Below the pieces are notes generated by a model. The model did not search any database and was not told the DNA's origin. It saw only the letters and a list, made by a program, of their open reading frames with translations. This document shows, piece after piece, positions 1-9,201 of a stretch of DNA of 64,000 nt. The first letter of the stretch is position 1. Each line of letters opens with the position of its first letter. This DNA comes from Stomoxys calcitrans (Eukaryota; Arthropoda; Insecta; Diptera; Muscidae), in assembly GCF_963082655.1 (NCBI RefSeq), contig NC_081553.1, positions 48,038,541 through 48,102,540 on the forward strand. The letters are read 5' to 3'. Both the position numbers and the translations under genes were made by a program.

Positions 1-410
1 CTGGGGGTTTACCCCTTTCCCAAAATACCCCACAAACAGCAATTTTTTAGTGACCATCGCCATATGGGGCTCAAACAAAGGTATTTGGCAGAAGTGTACG
101 AAATCTTCGACCATGCCAATTTGTGGCTCAAATGAAAGGTATTTGAGATTAGAAAATTTGAATTTGATAACCTATTTTGGGGCCATATGTTTGGGGGACG
201 CCTCATCCTGTAAACTCCTCTTAAGCCAATGGTAATATGAGGTTTAAATAAATGGTATTTGAGAGAAGAGTACGATGCTGATATTTTTTCAGGACCAAGT
301 ATCTGAGGGACCACCTCTCCCCCGCAAACGCCACTAAATAAAACATCACGTGAATATCGGGCTGAAATGAAGTATTTTAAGAATGGAGTACACCTTACAT
401 CCAAACTTAA
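1..410 (-). repeat. Family B repeat, degenerate units
   Basis: The stretch holds degenerate units built around a phrase like 'ggctcaaatgaaaggtat', seen near 64, 122, 234 and 355. Each is followed by a purine-rich stretch and a C-rich stretch of the type 'ccaagtatctgagggacc'. The same unit is present at 8,304-9,201 and in reverse complement at 12,268-12,530. The minus strand is assigned by taking the copy with the (CAAA)n end, at 12.8 kb, as plus. The minus-strand open frame across it is not convincing as a gene. The left limit is cut by the window edge. Confidence 0.6.
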
Positions 411-553
411 ATTCGTAGACCAATAAAGGCACTTATATTGTTAAACTGTTAGTCAAACGATATACTTCACTGAAAGATCTTTAATTGTCGAAAAGAAATA
501 TTCCAAGGAAACTTTTGTTCTATATGAAGTAAAACAAGTAAAAGCGTGCTAAG

Positions 554-568
554 TTCGGCCGGGCCGAA
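554..568. other. Conserved 15-bp near-palindrome in family A head
   Basis: Seven-base arms ('ttcggcc' and 'ggccgaa') flank a single G. The same motif recurs, perfect or with one or two changes, in every family A head in the window (5,012; 54,611; 63,362) and, reversed, near 2,500, 8,290 and 59,645. Family C carries the variant 'ttcggtcgggtcgaa' at 61,256. It is a terminal structural signature of the element. Confidence 0.7.
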
Positions 569-1965
569 TCTTATATACCCTCCACCATGGTCGCATTTGT
601 CGAGTTCTTTTTCCGGATTTGATCTGCTATTAGAGCGCTATCAAGATATGGTCCGGTTTGGACCACAATTAAATTATATGTTGGAGACCTGTGTAAAATG
701 TCAGCCAATTCGAATAAGAATTGCGCCCTTGGGGGCTCAAGAAGTAAAATAGAGAGATCGATTTATATGGGAGCTGTATCGGGCTATAGACCGATCCAGA
801 CCATAACAAACACGTATGTTAATGGTCATAAGAGAATCCGTCGTACAAAATTTCAGGCAAATCGGATAAGAATTGCGCACTCTAGAGGCTCAAGAAGTCA
901 AGACCCAAGATCGGTTTATATGGCAGCTATATCAGGTTATGAGCCGATTTGAACCATACTTGGCAGAGTTGTTGGATATAATAACAAAACACGTCGTGCA
1001 AAATTTCATTCAAATCGGATAAGAATTGCGCCTTCTAGAGGCTCAAGAAGTCAAGACCCAAGATCGGTTTTTATGGCAGCTATATCAGGTTATGTACCGA
1101 TTTGAACCATACTTGGCACAGTTGTTGGATATCATAACAAAACACGTCGTGCAAATTTTCATCCCAATCGGATAAGAATTGCGCACTCTAGAGGCTCAAG
1201 AAGTCAAGACCCAAGATCGGTTTATATGGCAGCTATATCAGGTTATGAGCCGATTTGAACCATACTTGGCACAGTTGTTGGATATAATAACAAAACACGT
1301 CGTGCAAAATTTCATTCCAATCGGATAAGAATTGCGCACTCTAGAGGCTCAAGAAGTCAAGACCCACGATCGGTTTATATGGCAGCTATATCAGGTTATG
1401 GACCGATTTGAACCATACTTCGCACAGTTGTTGGATATCATAGCAAAACACGTCGTGCAAAATTTCATTCCAATCGGATAAGAATTGCGCACTCTAGAGG
1501 CTCAAGAAGTCAAGACCCAAGATCGGTTTATATGGCAGCTATATCAGGTTATGAGCCGATTTGAACCATACTTGGTACAGTTGTTGGATATAATAACAAA
1601 ACACGTCGTGCAAAATTTCATTCCAATCGGATAAGAATTGCGCACTCTAGAGGCTCAAGAAGTCAAGACCCACGATCGGTTTATATGGCAGCTATATCAG
1701 GTTATGGACCGATTTGAACCATACTTCGCACAGTTGTTGGATATCATAGCAAAACACGTCGTGCAAAATTTCATTCCAATCGGATAAGAATTGCGCACTC
1801 TAGAGGCTCAAGAAGTCAAGACCCAAGATCGGTTTATATGGCAGCTATATTAAAATATGGACCGATATGGCCCATTTACAATACCAACCGACCTACACTA
1901 ATAAGAAGTATTTGTGCAAAATTTCAAGCGGCTAGCTTTACTCCTTCGGAAGTTAGCGTGCTTTC

Positions 1966-2013
1966 GACAGACAGACGGACGGACGGACGGACGGACGGAC
2001 AGACGGACGGACA
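1966..2013 (+). repeat. (GACR)n microsatellite in family A
   Basis: Twelve consecutive tetranucleotides alternate GACA and GACG and end at 'gacatggctag'. The equivalent tract is shorter in the other copies: 5,797-5,815, and in reverse at 12,962-12,982, 57,723-57,765 and 63,690-63,710. Its position between the 153-bp units and the TA-rich core is constant across copies. Confidence 0.9.
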
Positions 2014-2164
2014 TGGCTAGATCGACATAAAATTTCACGACGATCAAGAATATATATACTTTATGGGGTCTCAGACGAATATTTCGAGTAGTTACAAACA
2101 GAATGACGAAATTAGTATACCCCCCATCTTATGGTGGAGGGTATAAAAAGGGGCAGCGGAGCGG

Positions 2165-2510
2165 GCCCGGGTCAGCTAGTAACTCCCATATAAACCGATG
2201 TCCCGATTTGACTTCTTGATTCCTTACAAGCAATTGTTGTCTGATTTGGCTCAAATTTTGCCTGCGGTGTTCTGTTACGATGATCAACAACTTTGCCAAA
2301 TACGGTCCAAATCAGTCCATAACCTGATATAGCTGCGATGTAAACCGGTCTCTCGATCTTCTATTGCAGTTCGTTTCCTAGAGCTTTAATTTTTGCCGGT
2401 TTAACAGATGTTTGCTATGTAGAATAAAATTTTTCCCCTCAACTAAATTTATTTTGTTCACATTTTTAGCAGAATCCATGGCGGTGAGTCCCTAAGATTC
2501 GGCCCGGCTG
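2165..2510 (-). mobile_element. Family A fragment, reverse orientation
   Basis: Read on the minus strand this starts with the family A head ('ttcagccgggccgaatctta', near 2,505) and runs through one or two degenerate 153-bp units ('ccgatttgacttcttgattc' type phrases). It breaks at a GC-rich junction near 2,150-2,165. It therefore lies tail to tail with the near-complete plus-strand copy just upstream. Confidence 0.7.
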
Positions 2511-3198
2511 AACTTTCAGTTTTTTTTTTTTTTTGTTTTTTAAAGATTTGAACCAACTAGGTTTTTATTGAAATTTTTGTACTTTTGTTTCAATTCGTTT
2601 ATCTCAATATTTATAACGTTTCATTTATTGCTACTATCATTGCTCTAAACTTTATTTAGGCGCTCTTTTGCACTGTCCTTATCAATTGATTTGTAACACC
2701 ATCTTTCAATCGTTACTTGGTTTAATGTACGCAATTTTTGGCAAACAAATTGCTGGGCATGAACGAATCCAAGGCTCAAGGCCTTGGCTATAGTTCAATC
2801 CCCATTGCAACCTATCATTTATTTAAAATGCCAATGCGCCGTTTTCGCCCAGTCAAGTAGGATTTTTCCCAGTGTGTGGGATGTAGTAAAAATAAATAAA
2901 TTTTAAAATTCCATCCACACTAGGCCAACAATTTGCAGGCACGCACACTGTGTTGATTTAACATATCTCATGTGCATACGTAAATGTTTTTATATGTGTG
3001 GATATCCCGATATATGGGGACATGAATATTGTGAATTTGGCTACAGGGTTGTCATACTTCTCCACCACCAACTACAAATAATGGAAAAAAAATAAACTTA
3101 TGTGACTTGTATAAGTCAAGAAAATAAAAAAAATGCTCTGAAATTCAAAGAATTAAACCGAAAAATCTCTGTGTAATATCGCATGAACAACATATAAC
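2511..3198. other. AT-rich stretch, nothing recognised
   Basis: This opens with a homopolymer T run (about 2,519-2,534). It has no open frame of note and no motif I recognise. A short dyad ('aaggctcaaggcctt') lies near 2,771. It may be single-copy spacer DNA or an old, unrecognisable element. Confidence 0.4.
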
Positions 3199-3853
3199 AA
3201 GTAAAAAGTCATAATCTCACCTAAAGTTTTCTGATGATGAGAGAAATTTACGGCCGGACCTAACTTTGAATACCCACCACCTCAGGTATATATATATGAA
3301 CCATATTTCGACAAAATCTGGTAAAAATACCCTATTTTGAACCAGCAGCAGCTATATCAAAATATGGTCCGATCTACTCTAAATCAATTTAGGATGTTTA
3401 GGGTCATACTCTCCAAAATTCCGCGAAATAAGGTAATAAATGGTCTTTTGTGGGTTCACGATCATAAATCGGAAGGTCGCTATAAATGGCTGTTATATCC
3501 ACATATGGACCGATATGAACCATACTCCGTACGGACTACAGCATACACATCTCACACTACCAAATTTCAATGAAATTGGGTAATAAATGTGTCTTTTAAG
3601 GGCCGAAGAACTTAAATTGGGAGATCGGTATAAAAGGCAACAATATTCAAATATGAACCGATCTGCACCATATTAGACACGGATTTCGAGGAACTAAACA
3701 AAACTAGTTGTGCCGAGTTTCAGTGAAATCGCACAATAAATGTGGCTTCTATGGCTTCTTAGACCTTAAATCGGAAGATCGGTCTATATAGAGGGGGCCT
3801 ATATCAAGATATGTCCCATCTAGACTATTTTTGATAATGATTTGCGTATCCGC
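3199..3853 (+). mobile_element. Family C element, 3'-truncated
   Basis: A head of family C type is present ('ggccggacctaactttgaat', then 'acccaccacctcaggtatat', 3,252-3,290). About four degenerate 153-bp units follow, each with phrases like 'gatcggtctatat' and 'agctatatcaa'. The element stops before any (GACR)n tract or core, next to the hairpin at 3,854. The small open frame at 3,337-3,573 is only translation through the repeat. Confidence 0.65.
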
Positions 3854-3911
3854 ACACTGCGCCCTCTATATTAAGAGTGTGTCCACACTCTTTATATAGA
3901 GGTCGCAGTGT
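3854..3911. other. Near-perfect DNA hairpin, 28-bp arms
   Basis: Left arm 3,854-3,881 and right arm 3,884-3,911 are reverse complements with two mismatches and a two-base loop. Beyond the arms, 'tatccgc' on the left (3,847) and 'gcggatg' on the right (3,920) extend the symmetry after a short spacer. It may be a tiny fold-back element or the remains of an inverted-repeat transposon end. It ends about 17 bp before the fold-back element at 3,929. Confidence 0.8.
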
Positions 3912-3928
3912 ACACACTAGCGGATGTA

Positions 3929-4497
3929 AAGGGTGATTTTTTTGAGGTTAGGATTTTCATGCATTAGTATTTGACAGATCACGTGGGATTTCAGACATGG
4001 TGTCAAAGAGAAAGATGCTCAGTATGCTTTGACATTTCATCATGAATAGACTTACTAGCGAGCAACGCTTGCAAATCATTGAATTTTATTACCAAAATCA
4101 GTGTTCGGTTCGAAATGTGTTCATTCACCGTAACGTTGCGTCCAACAGCATCTTTGAAAAAATACGGTCCAATGATTCCACCAGCGTACAAACCACACCA
4201 AACAGTGCATTTTTCGGGATGCGTGGGCAGTTCTTGAACGGCTTCTGGTTGCTCTTCACTCCAAATGCGGCAATTTTGCTTATTTACGTAGCCATTCAAC
4301 CAGAAATGAGCCTCATCGCTGAACAAAATTTGTCGATTCACTGAAAATGATTTGCAAGCCTTGCTCGTTAGTAAGTCTATTCATGATGAAATGTCAAAGC
4401 ATACTGAGCATCTTTCTCTTTGACACCATGTCTGAAATCCCACGTGATCTGTCAAATACTAATGCATGAAAATCCTAACCTCAAAAAAATCACCCTT
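3929..4497. mobile_element. 569-bp fold-back derivative of a mariner-type transposon
   Basis: Left arm 3,929-4,080 and right arm 4,346-4,497 are 152-bp inverted repeats that differ at only two positions. Each begins 'aagggtgatttttttgaggt' and is flanked by a TA dinucleotide (3,927-3,928 and 4,498-4,499), as expected for a Tc1/mariner (IS630) target site. Both arms carry the transposon's own 5' end: the leader and the first codons of the transposase, which begins MNRLTSEQRLQIIEF on the left arm. The middle holds an antisense catalytic-domain fragment. The natural 3' end is missing, and a second inverted copy of the 5' end stands in its place. Confidence 0.85.
4120..4341 (-). pseudogene. Transposase fragment inside the fold-back element
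   Basis: Read on the minus strand this encodes FSDEAHFWLNGYVNKQN, then about 50 more residues through GGIIGPYFFKD to NRNVTVN-like sequence (here GRNVTVNEH). It matches the segment around the first catalytic aspartate (SDE, codon near 4,317) of an IS630/Tc1/mariner transposase of the kind often annotated as Tc3-like. The N-terminal DNA-binding region is reduced to its first few residues, encoded in the arms. The second and third catalytic residues are absent. The open frame runs on into the left arm as nonsense. This is a relic; any transposition would need enzyme supplied from elsewhere. Confidence 0.75.
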
Positions 4498-4504
4498 TAT
4501 TAGA

Positions 4505-4965
4505 GAAACACTGGCATACAGAAACTGTGAAGGCGCGGGAAGGGCTCCACAACAACACCGTGAGGTGAAGCACTCTATTACAGCTGCCATGAAACGAGGC
4601 ATGAATTTGGCTGTGGATTTGTGGTTAGTCGGAGACTGAAACGCCGTGTATCCAGGTTTATTCCGGTGGATGAGAGGTTAGAAACAATCCGCATAAATGC
4701 CAACTTCTTCAACATCTGTCAATTTGCGCCTATACCCCGACGGAAAACAAGGACGAACAGTCTAAGGATATTTTCTATGAGCCCCTTAAAAAAGAATATA
4801 ACAGCTGTCCCGACCATATTACTAAAATCGTTCTTGAAGATTTCTATGCGAAAATAGGGAAGGCAAAGTCGGAAAATTTTTGTCTACACGAAGAAACTTC
4901 CGAAAATGGATTGAGGCTAATAGACTTGGCAGCGGCAAAGTACATGGCAAGGGTGATTTTTAAGA
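4505..4965 (+). pseudogene. Non-LTR retrotransposon endonuclease fragment
   Basis: Two frames together read as part of an APE-type endonuclease from a non-LTR retrotransposon. From about 4,590 one frame gives YYSCHETRHEFGCGFVVSRR and continues to PVDERLETIRINANFFNIC. Near 4,715-4,725 the reading shifts and continues as KDEQSKDIFYEPLKKEYN, then CPDHITKIVLEDFYAKIGK and ENGLRLIDLAAAKYMA. The family's LGDFNA active-site motif is degraded to LEDFYA (4,832-4,849). No start codon, no reverse transcriptase and no 3' end are present, so it is a short internal relic. It is cut on the left by the fold-back element and on the right by a family A element. The clade is not determined, and it need not belong to the lineage at 55 kb. 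Confidence 0.65.
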
Positions 4966-4987
4966 GCTATATGAAAGTTTGGAACAA

Positions 4988-5928
4988 AACAAGTAAAAGC
5001 GTGCTAAGTTCGGCCGGGACGAATCTTGGGAACCCAACACCATGGATTCTGCTAAAATATGGGAGCTATAATATATCAGGTTATAGACCGACTTGGATTG
5101 TACTTGGCACAGCTGTTGAGAGTCATAACAGAACACTGTATGTCAAATTTCAGCCAAATCGGGCAAAAATTGCGGCTTACAGGGGTTCAAGAAGTCAAAT
5201 CGGGAAATCGGGATATCGGTTTATGCGGGAGCTATATCAGGTTATATACCGATTCGGACCGCAATTGGCACAGTTGTTGAAGGTCCTAGCAGAACACTAT
5301 GTGCAAAATTTCAGCCAAATCGGATAAAAATTGAGGCTCCCAGTACTCAAGAAATCAAATCGGGAGATCGGTTTATATGGGCGCTATATCAGGTTCTTGG
5401 CCGATTTGGACCTTACTTGACACAGTTGTTGGAAGTCATAACGGAACACTATGTGCAAAATTTCTGGCAAATTGGATGAACATTTAAGCTTCCGGGGTCA
5501 CAAAATCAAATCGGGAGATCGGTTCAAAATCAAATCGGGAGATCGGTTCAAATTGGTCAAGAACCGTACTTGACACAGTTATTGAAAGTCATAACAGAAC
5601 ATTATGTGCAAAATTTCAGCCAAATCGGACAAAAATTGCGGCTTCCAGGGGTTCAAGAAGTCAAATCGGGAAATCGGTTTATATGGGAGCTATGTCCAAA
5701 TCTGAACCAATCCTCAACGACCTACATCAATAGTAAGTATCTGTGCAAAATTTCAAGGGGCTAGTTTTATATGTTCGAACGCTATCGTGATTTTTACAGA
5801 CGGACGGACGGACATGGCTAGTTTGATTCAGAATATCGAGACAATTAAAAATAAATACACTTTATGGGGCCCTAGATCAATATTTCGAGGTGTTACAAAT
5901 GAAATGACTAGATTAGTATATATATCAT
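4988..5928 (+). mobile_element. Family A element, plus strand
   Basis: The head is 'acaagtaaaagcgtgctaag' followed by the near-palindrome. About five internal 153-bp units follow, one region carrying a local duplication of 'caaatcgggagatcggttca' (5,505-5,550). A short GACG tract lies at 5,799-5,815, then the core 'aatacactttatggggccct' and a tail near 'gattagtatatatatca'. It lacks the terminal 'ggtggagggtata' and abuts the transposase relic at 5,930. The several overlapping small open frames are translations through the 153-bp units. Confidence 0.7.
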
Positions 5929-5929
5929 G

Positions 5930-6345
5930 CAAGTCAAGATCTTCCATTTTGGTCAAAAAAAGTTGAATACCATCTCACAGTAGCGCCACCATTCGCAGTT
6001 ACGTTACGATTCGCATCATCTTTAAAGAAGAACAGAAGTACGGTCCAATGATGCCTATAGCCCATAAATCGCACCAACTGTGACTTTTTCTGAATGCATT
6101 GGCTGGGCTTGCAATGCTTCTGGCTGATCTCACTATAAAATCGGTTATTCTGCTTACTTACATACCCATTGAGCCAAAAATTAACTTCGTCCATAAAATG
6201 GAAGAAGCGCGCGATAAAATTTCTTAACAGTAAAATTCAATAATTTGCAAGCGTTATTCGTTTGTAAAACTAATAATGGATAAATTGGAGACGAAACTGA
6301 AGATGTTTGACGGTGAAACAAAACACGAAACGTTTTAAACCAGCG
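5930..6345 (-). pseudogene. Degenerate mariner-type transposase relic
   Basis: The minus strand encodes MDEVNFWLNGYVSKQNNRFY and, further on, FFKDDANRNVTANGG. These are diverged counterparts of DEAHFWLNGYVNKQN and FFKDAVGRNVTVN in the fold-back element at 3,929. Upstream in the same orientation (6,230-6,290) is a decayed version of the coding start (counterpart of RLTNEQRLQIIEF). The start therefore sits almost directly next to the catalytic block, with the DNA-binding domain missing, as in the fold-back element. It is older and more mutated, with stops and an AT-rich 5' flank. No inverted-repeat partner arm is visible on the left. Confidence 0.65.
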
Positions 6346-6790
6346 GTGTCAAAAAAAAAAAAAAATAGCAAAAAAAATCAGTACTCCCTATCCCGATAGT
6401 AAAGCAGCGCAATGGCAATTCATTGCCCACTCCGTAGAAAGAACCGCAACCCAAATACGGATTACTTGGTTACCAGAAGTCTCCCCCACGGAATCCTTGA
6501 TACGACCAGGAGTATCAAAATGCTACTGAAGCCAAGAATGCGGCATTTAGGGTACCTTACAGTCATTAGCAACGCTCCATATGAAGGAGAGATATCACAA
6601 AAAAAAAAAAAAAAAAAATATAAGAAAATCGTCTCTTCCCCAAAAAATAAGGAAATGGAATAATGTGGGTATAAGCGAAACGAGATGTTCAGAAGCCAGA
6701 ATGAAGTCCGAAAATCCTACCAAAAAATTAAAGATTAAACCGATGGCTTTGGTACAGCCAAATCCTCCTGCAGAGACAAACAAGAAAATG
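6346..6790. other. Unassigned stretch with two poly-A runs
   Basis: Homopolymer A runs occur at 6,351-6,365 (15 A) and 6,599-6,618 (20 A); either could be the tail of a retroposed sequence. A short plus-strand frame near 6,700-6,790 reads NPTKKLKIKPMALVQPNPPA, a lysine- and proline-rich composition that could come from a non-LTR ORF1, but I cannot support this further. Confidence 0.35.
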
Positions 6791-8192
6791 TGGTAGGTTA
6801 GGTTGAAAAGAGGGTGCAGATATTAATCCACCCCATGCCACTATGGACATACACCTGAGCCAGTAATCGGCTTGTTTTGCGCTCTAAAAACTATAAAGTA
6901 ACCTCTTAAAAGAAAATTTTAAGTTAGGAATTCCATGCTACTTACAAAATCCTTAATTGTTTTCAATACCACTTCCCTAAGTTGGTTGATGTCTGATATT
7001 GTGTCTCCCTGCATGCCCTACACATGCTACGCCGCACCGATTTTACATAAGTGAGCTCGTAGTCCTATGTGTCCTGTTAGGATACCAATAGCTATACTGA
7101 CCTCCTTCTTGCTTCCTTTCAGTAATAGTCTCGTCCTTTCACGATTTGGATCCCCCCATAGGATTTTCGCTGCCCTACCCACCGTTCCGCTGTTCCACAA
7201 TGTTGCATGCACATCCCTTAACTCGGACTGCGTCGACCCGAAAGGCTTCGGGTTAACTAAGTTTATTAAAGGCAGTCCTCTGGCTTTCACCGCCTTCATC
7301 TGCCCTTTCATTTCCCCTTACTCCGTTATGGCCCGGCACCCAAACGATGCGGATTTTGGCATCCTCAGAGAAGGCGTATATCTCCTTCTTACTCTGCAAG
7401 ACTGTTCGTGGCCGTACCGTCCTGGTTGATATTGCCCTTATGGCAATTTTACTGTCTGTAAAGATGGAGGCCACCGTAGCGCAGAGTTTAGCATGTCCGT
7501 CTATGACGCTGAACGCCTGAATTCGATTCCTGGCGAGACCATCAACAAAAATTTTCAGCGGTGGTTTTCCCCTCCTAATGCTGGCGACATTTGTGAGGTA
7601 CTATGCCATGTAATACTTCTCTCCAAAGAGGTGTCGCACTGTGGCACGCCGTTCGGACTCGACTTTAAAAAGGAGGCCCCTTATAATTGAGCTTAAACTT
7701 GAATTGGACTGCACTCATTGATATGTCAGAAGTTTGCCCCTGTTCCTTAGTGGAATTTTCATGGGCAAAATTTGCATTTGCAAAGAAGTTCACTCTCGAC
7801 GTCCTTGCGTTAGCACCACACCACTTCACGCATTCCGTGATCGACCGGATCTCCGCTTGCAGGACCGTATTATGGTCAGGCAATCTAAAATAGATCTCAG
7901 TTCCTGGATTCTCAATGTAAACCCCCAGATCCGCACTGTCCTCTAGCTTTGATCCATCCGTGTAACATTATCTTCCAGATGGCAATGCTAGGGTTCCGTC
8001 AATCCAAGACTGTGCCGATGGCCGCAGTGCCTCGCACTCGACGTCAAGGTTCATCTCAGGTATCCCTTCCTTGCAGGTTTCCCAGCGTTGCCTCGATTAT
8101 ACTGCGATGGTATGAGCTGCTCCCATCCTCAATCCATTCTCCTATCGCCTTAAGTCTCATAGCCCCAGTGGCTGCCTTACACTTAATCTGTG
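6791..8192 (-). pseudogene. Non-LTR retrotransposon 3' part, RNase H region, split
   Basis: On the minus strand this covers the region after the reverse transcriptase, the RNase H domain and the 3' untranslated region of the lineage seen in sense at 55,037-57,590. Recognisable peptides include LPDHNTVLQAEIRSITECVK, FTDSKIAIRAI and VWVPGHNGVRGNERADE. A SINE (7,467-7,781) interrupts the RNase H coding sequence. The C-terminal CCHC zinc motif present in the 55-kb copy has been removed by a deletion of about 75 bp (junction near 7,010). The element's 3' end, near 6,791-6,805 here, is a short run of TTAGG-like units (sense strand CCTAACC). At 8,192 it is broken by a family A end. It carries stops and shifts and is not functional. 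Confidence 0.8.
7467..7781 (+). mobile_element. tRNA-derived SINE, complete
   Basis: The 5' part (7,470-7,545) resembles a tRNA gene. It has an A-box-like 'tagcgcagagtttag' (7,477-7,491) and a B-box-like 'aattcgattcc' (7,520-7,530) about 40 bp apart, the layout of an internal RNA polymerase III promoter. A tRNA-unrelated body follows. The insertion is bounded by an imperfect 7-bp target-site duplication, 'aaagatg' (7,460-7,466) and 'aaagaag' (7,782-7,788). Removing it restores continuity of the antisense RNase H coding sequence, which is strong evidence for the boundaries. Related fragments lie at 9,202-9,347 and 11,849-11,996. The B box has two changes from the usual ggttcgattcc, so this copy may be transcriptionally weak. 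Confidence 0.8.
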
Positions 8193-8300
8193 AAAGAGGT
8201 TTGGTATTTAGAATAAAATTATGACCTACAACTAAATTTATTTTGTATAAAATTTTAGCAGAATCCATGGTGGTGGATTCCCAAGATTCGGCCCGGCCGA
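8193..8300 (-). mobile_element. Family A head fragment, reverse orientation
   Basis: The sequence 'agaataaaattatgacctac' through 'agattcggcccggccgataa' matches 2,421-2,510 closely, including 'gcagaatccatgg'. Only the first ~110 bp of the element is present, at the breakpoint of the antisense retrotransposon fragment. Confidence 0.7.
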
Positions 8301-8303
8301 TAA

Positions 8304-9201
8304 GCACAATATGGGTATCAAATGCAAGGTATTGTAGACTAGAAAACGAATATCGTATTAAAATTTCGGACCAAGTACCCAGCGGGCCTCCCCAATCCAA
8401 AAACCCCTCTAAACTGATCTATTCAACGTTCATGTCAACATGGGCGTCAAATGAAAAGTATTCGACAGTAGAATACAAATATGGCATAAAAAATTAGGTC
8501 CAAGTAATGGGAGATGGCCCCATTCCCAAGTACCCCCAAATGGGCATATTAGCCGACCATGTCTATATGGGACTCAAATGAAAGGTATTTGAGAATAGAT
8601 TACGAATATGACATTAAAATTTATGTTTAAGTCTAAGTGGCGCTTTTCCTTCCCAAAATAATAAGTCAACTATGTTGATTGATCCATTATGGGTATCAAA
8701 TGAAAAGTATTCGAGAGTATAAAACGAATTTGATATCCAATTTTGGTGCCAAGTGTTTGAGCATACGCCCTAAAGCGCCCCCTAAACTGAACTTTATTTC
8801 CGATTATGACAATATGGAGCTCAAGTCAACGGTATTTGGGAGTAAAGAACGAATTTGATATCTATTTTCAAGGCAAAGAGCCGGTGGCCGCCCCAGCCCC
8901 AAAACTCCCTCCATACAGTTCATATTTACCGGCCATGGCAATATGGGGCCCACATTAAATGGATTTGGGAGTGCAGCACGAATTTGATATCCATATTTGA
9001 GTCGAAATGTCTGAGTGCCATCCCTCCCCTAAAAAGCACTTCACATTACCATAATTTGGTAATGCGATTCGTTCGAAATCTTTTCGCACTCTTAAAGTCA
9101 AAACAAAACCTGAAGGGGCAAGTGTCTCTCTAAACCGGAAATATTTACCAATAGGATAATATAGGACTCAACAGAAAGGTATTTGGGAGTGGAGTAAAAA
9201 T
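8304..9201 (-). repeat. Family B tandem units, about 126-bp period
   Basis: Successive units contain 'atgggtatcaaatgaaaagt' or close variants near 8,312, 8,441, 8,567, 8,688, 8,813 and 8,943, so the spacing is 121-130 bp. A more distant unit lies near 9,161. Each unit also carries an 'acgaatttgatatcc' phrase and a C-rich stretch. The units are diverged, so the array is old. No coding potential is supported. Confidence 0.7.

Larger units (their letters stand above)
533..2148 (+). mobile_element. Family A element, mini-me-like, near complete
   Basis: This non-coding element begins with 'aacaagtaaaagcgtgctaa', then a near-palindrome ('ttcggccgggccgaa', 554-568) and 'ataccctccaccatgg'. It ends with 'atggtggagggtataaaa', so the subterminal sequences are inverted relatives of each other. 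The interior is about seven tandem units of 153 bp (anchor 'cggataagaattgcgc' near 863, 1016, 1168, 1321, 1475, 1628 and 1781). After the array come a (GACR)n microsatellite and a 'tatatatactttatggggtc' core. The pairing of a TA-rich core with a GTCY/GACR microsatellite is the hallmark of dipteran mini-me elements, as I remember that family. It encodes no recognised protein and is presumably non-autonomous. Confidence 0.75.

Noticed and set aside
4042..4344. 100-codon plus-strand frame in the fold-back element taken as a gene
   Set aside because: Only its first ~27 codons are transposase. The remainder is the antisense of the catalytic fragment, so it is a chimera created by the inversion.
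6791..6806. Telomeric TTAGG repeat
   Set aside because: Only about two units are present, at the 3' end of a retrotransposon. Diptera lack TTAGG telomeres, and no longer array is seen.
7067..7429. 120-codon plus-strand frame
   Set aside because: It is the complement of the antisense RNase H coding region. The minus-strand peptides match the retrotransposon and the plus strand shows no domain.
7470..7545. Possible tRNA gene
   Set aside because: A- and B-box-like motifs are present, but the B box is mutated and the sequence continues into a repeated body with target duplications, so it is a SINE head.
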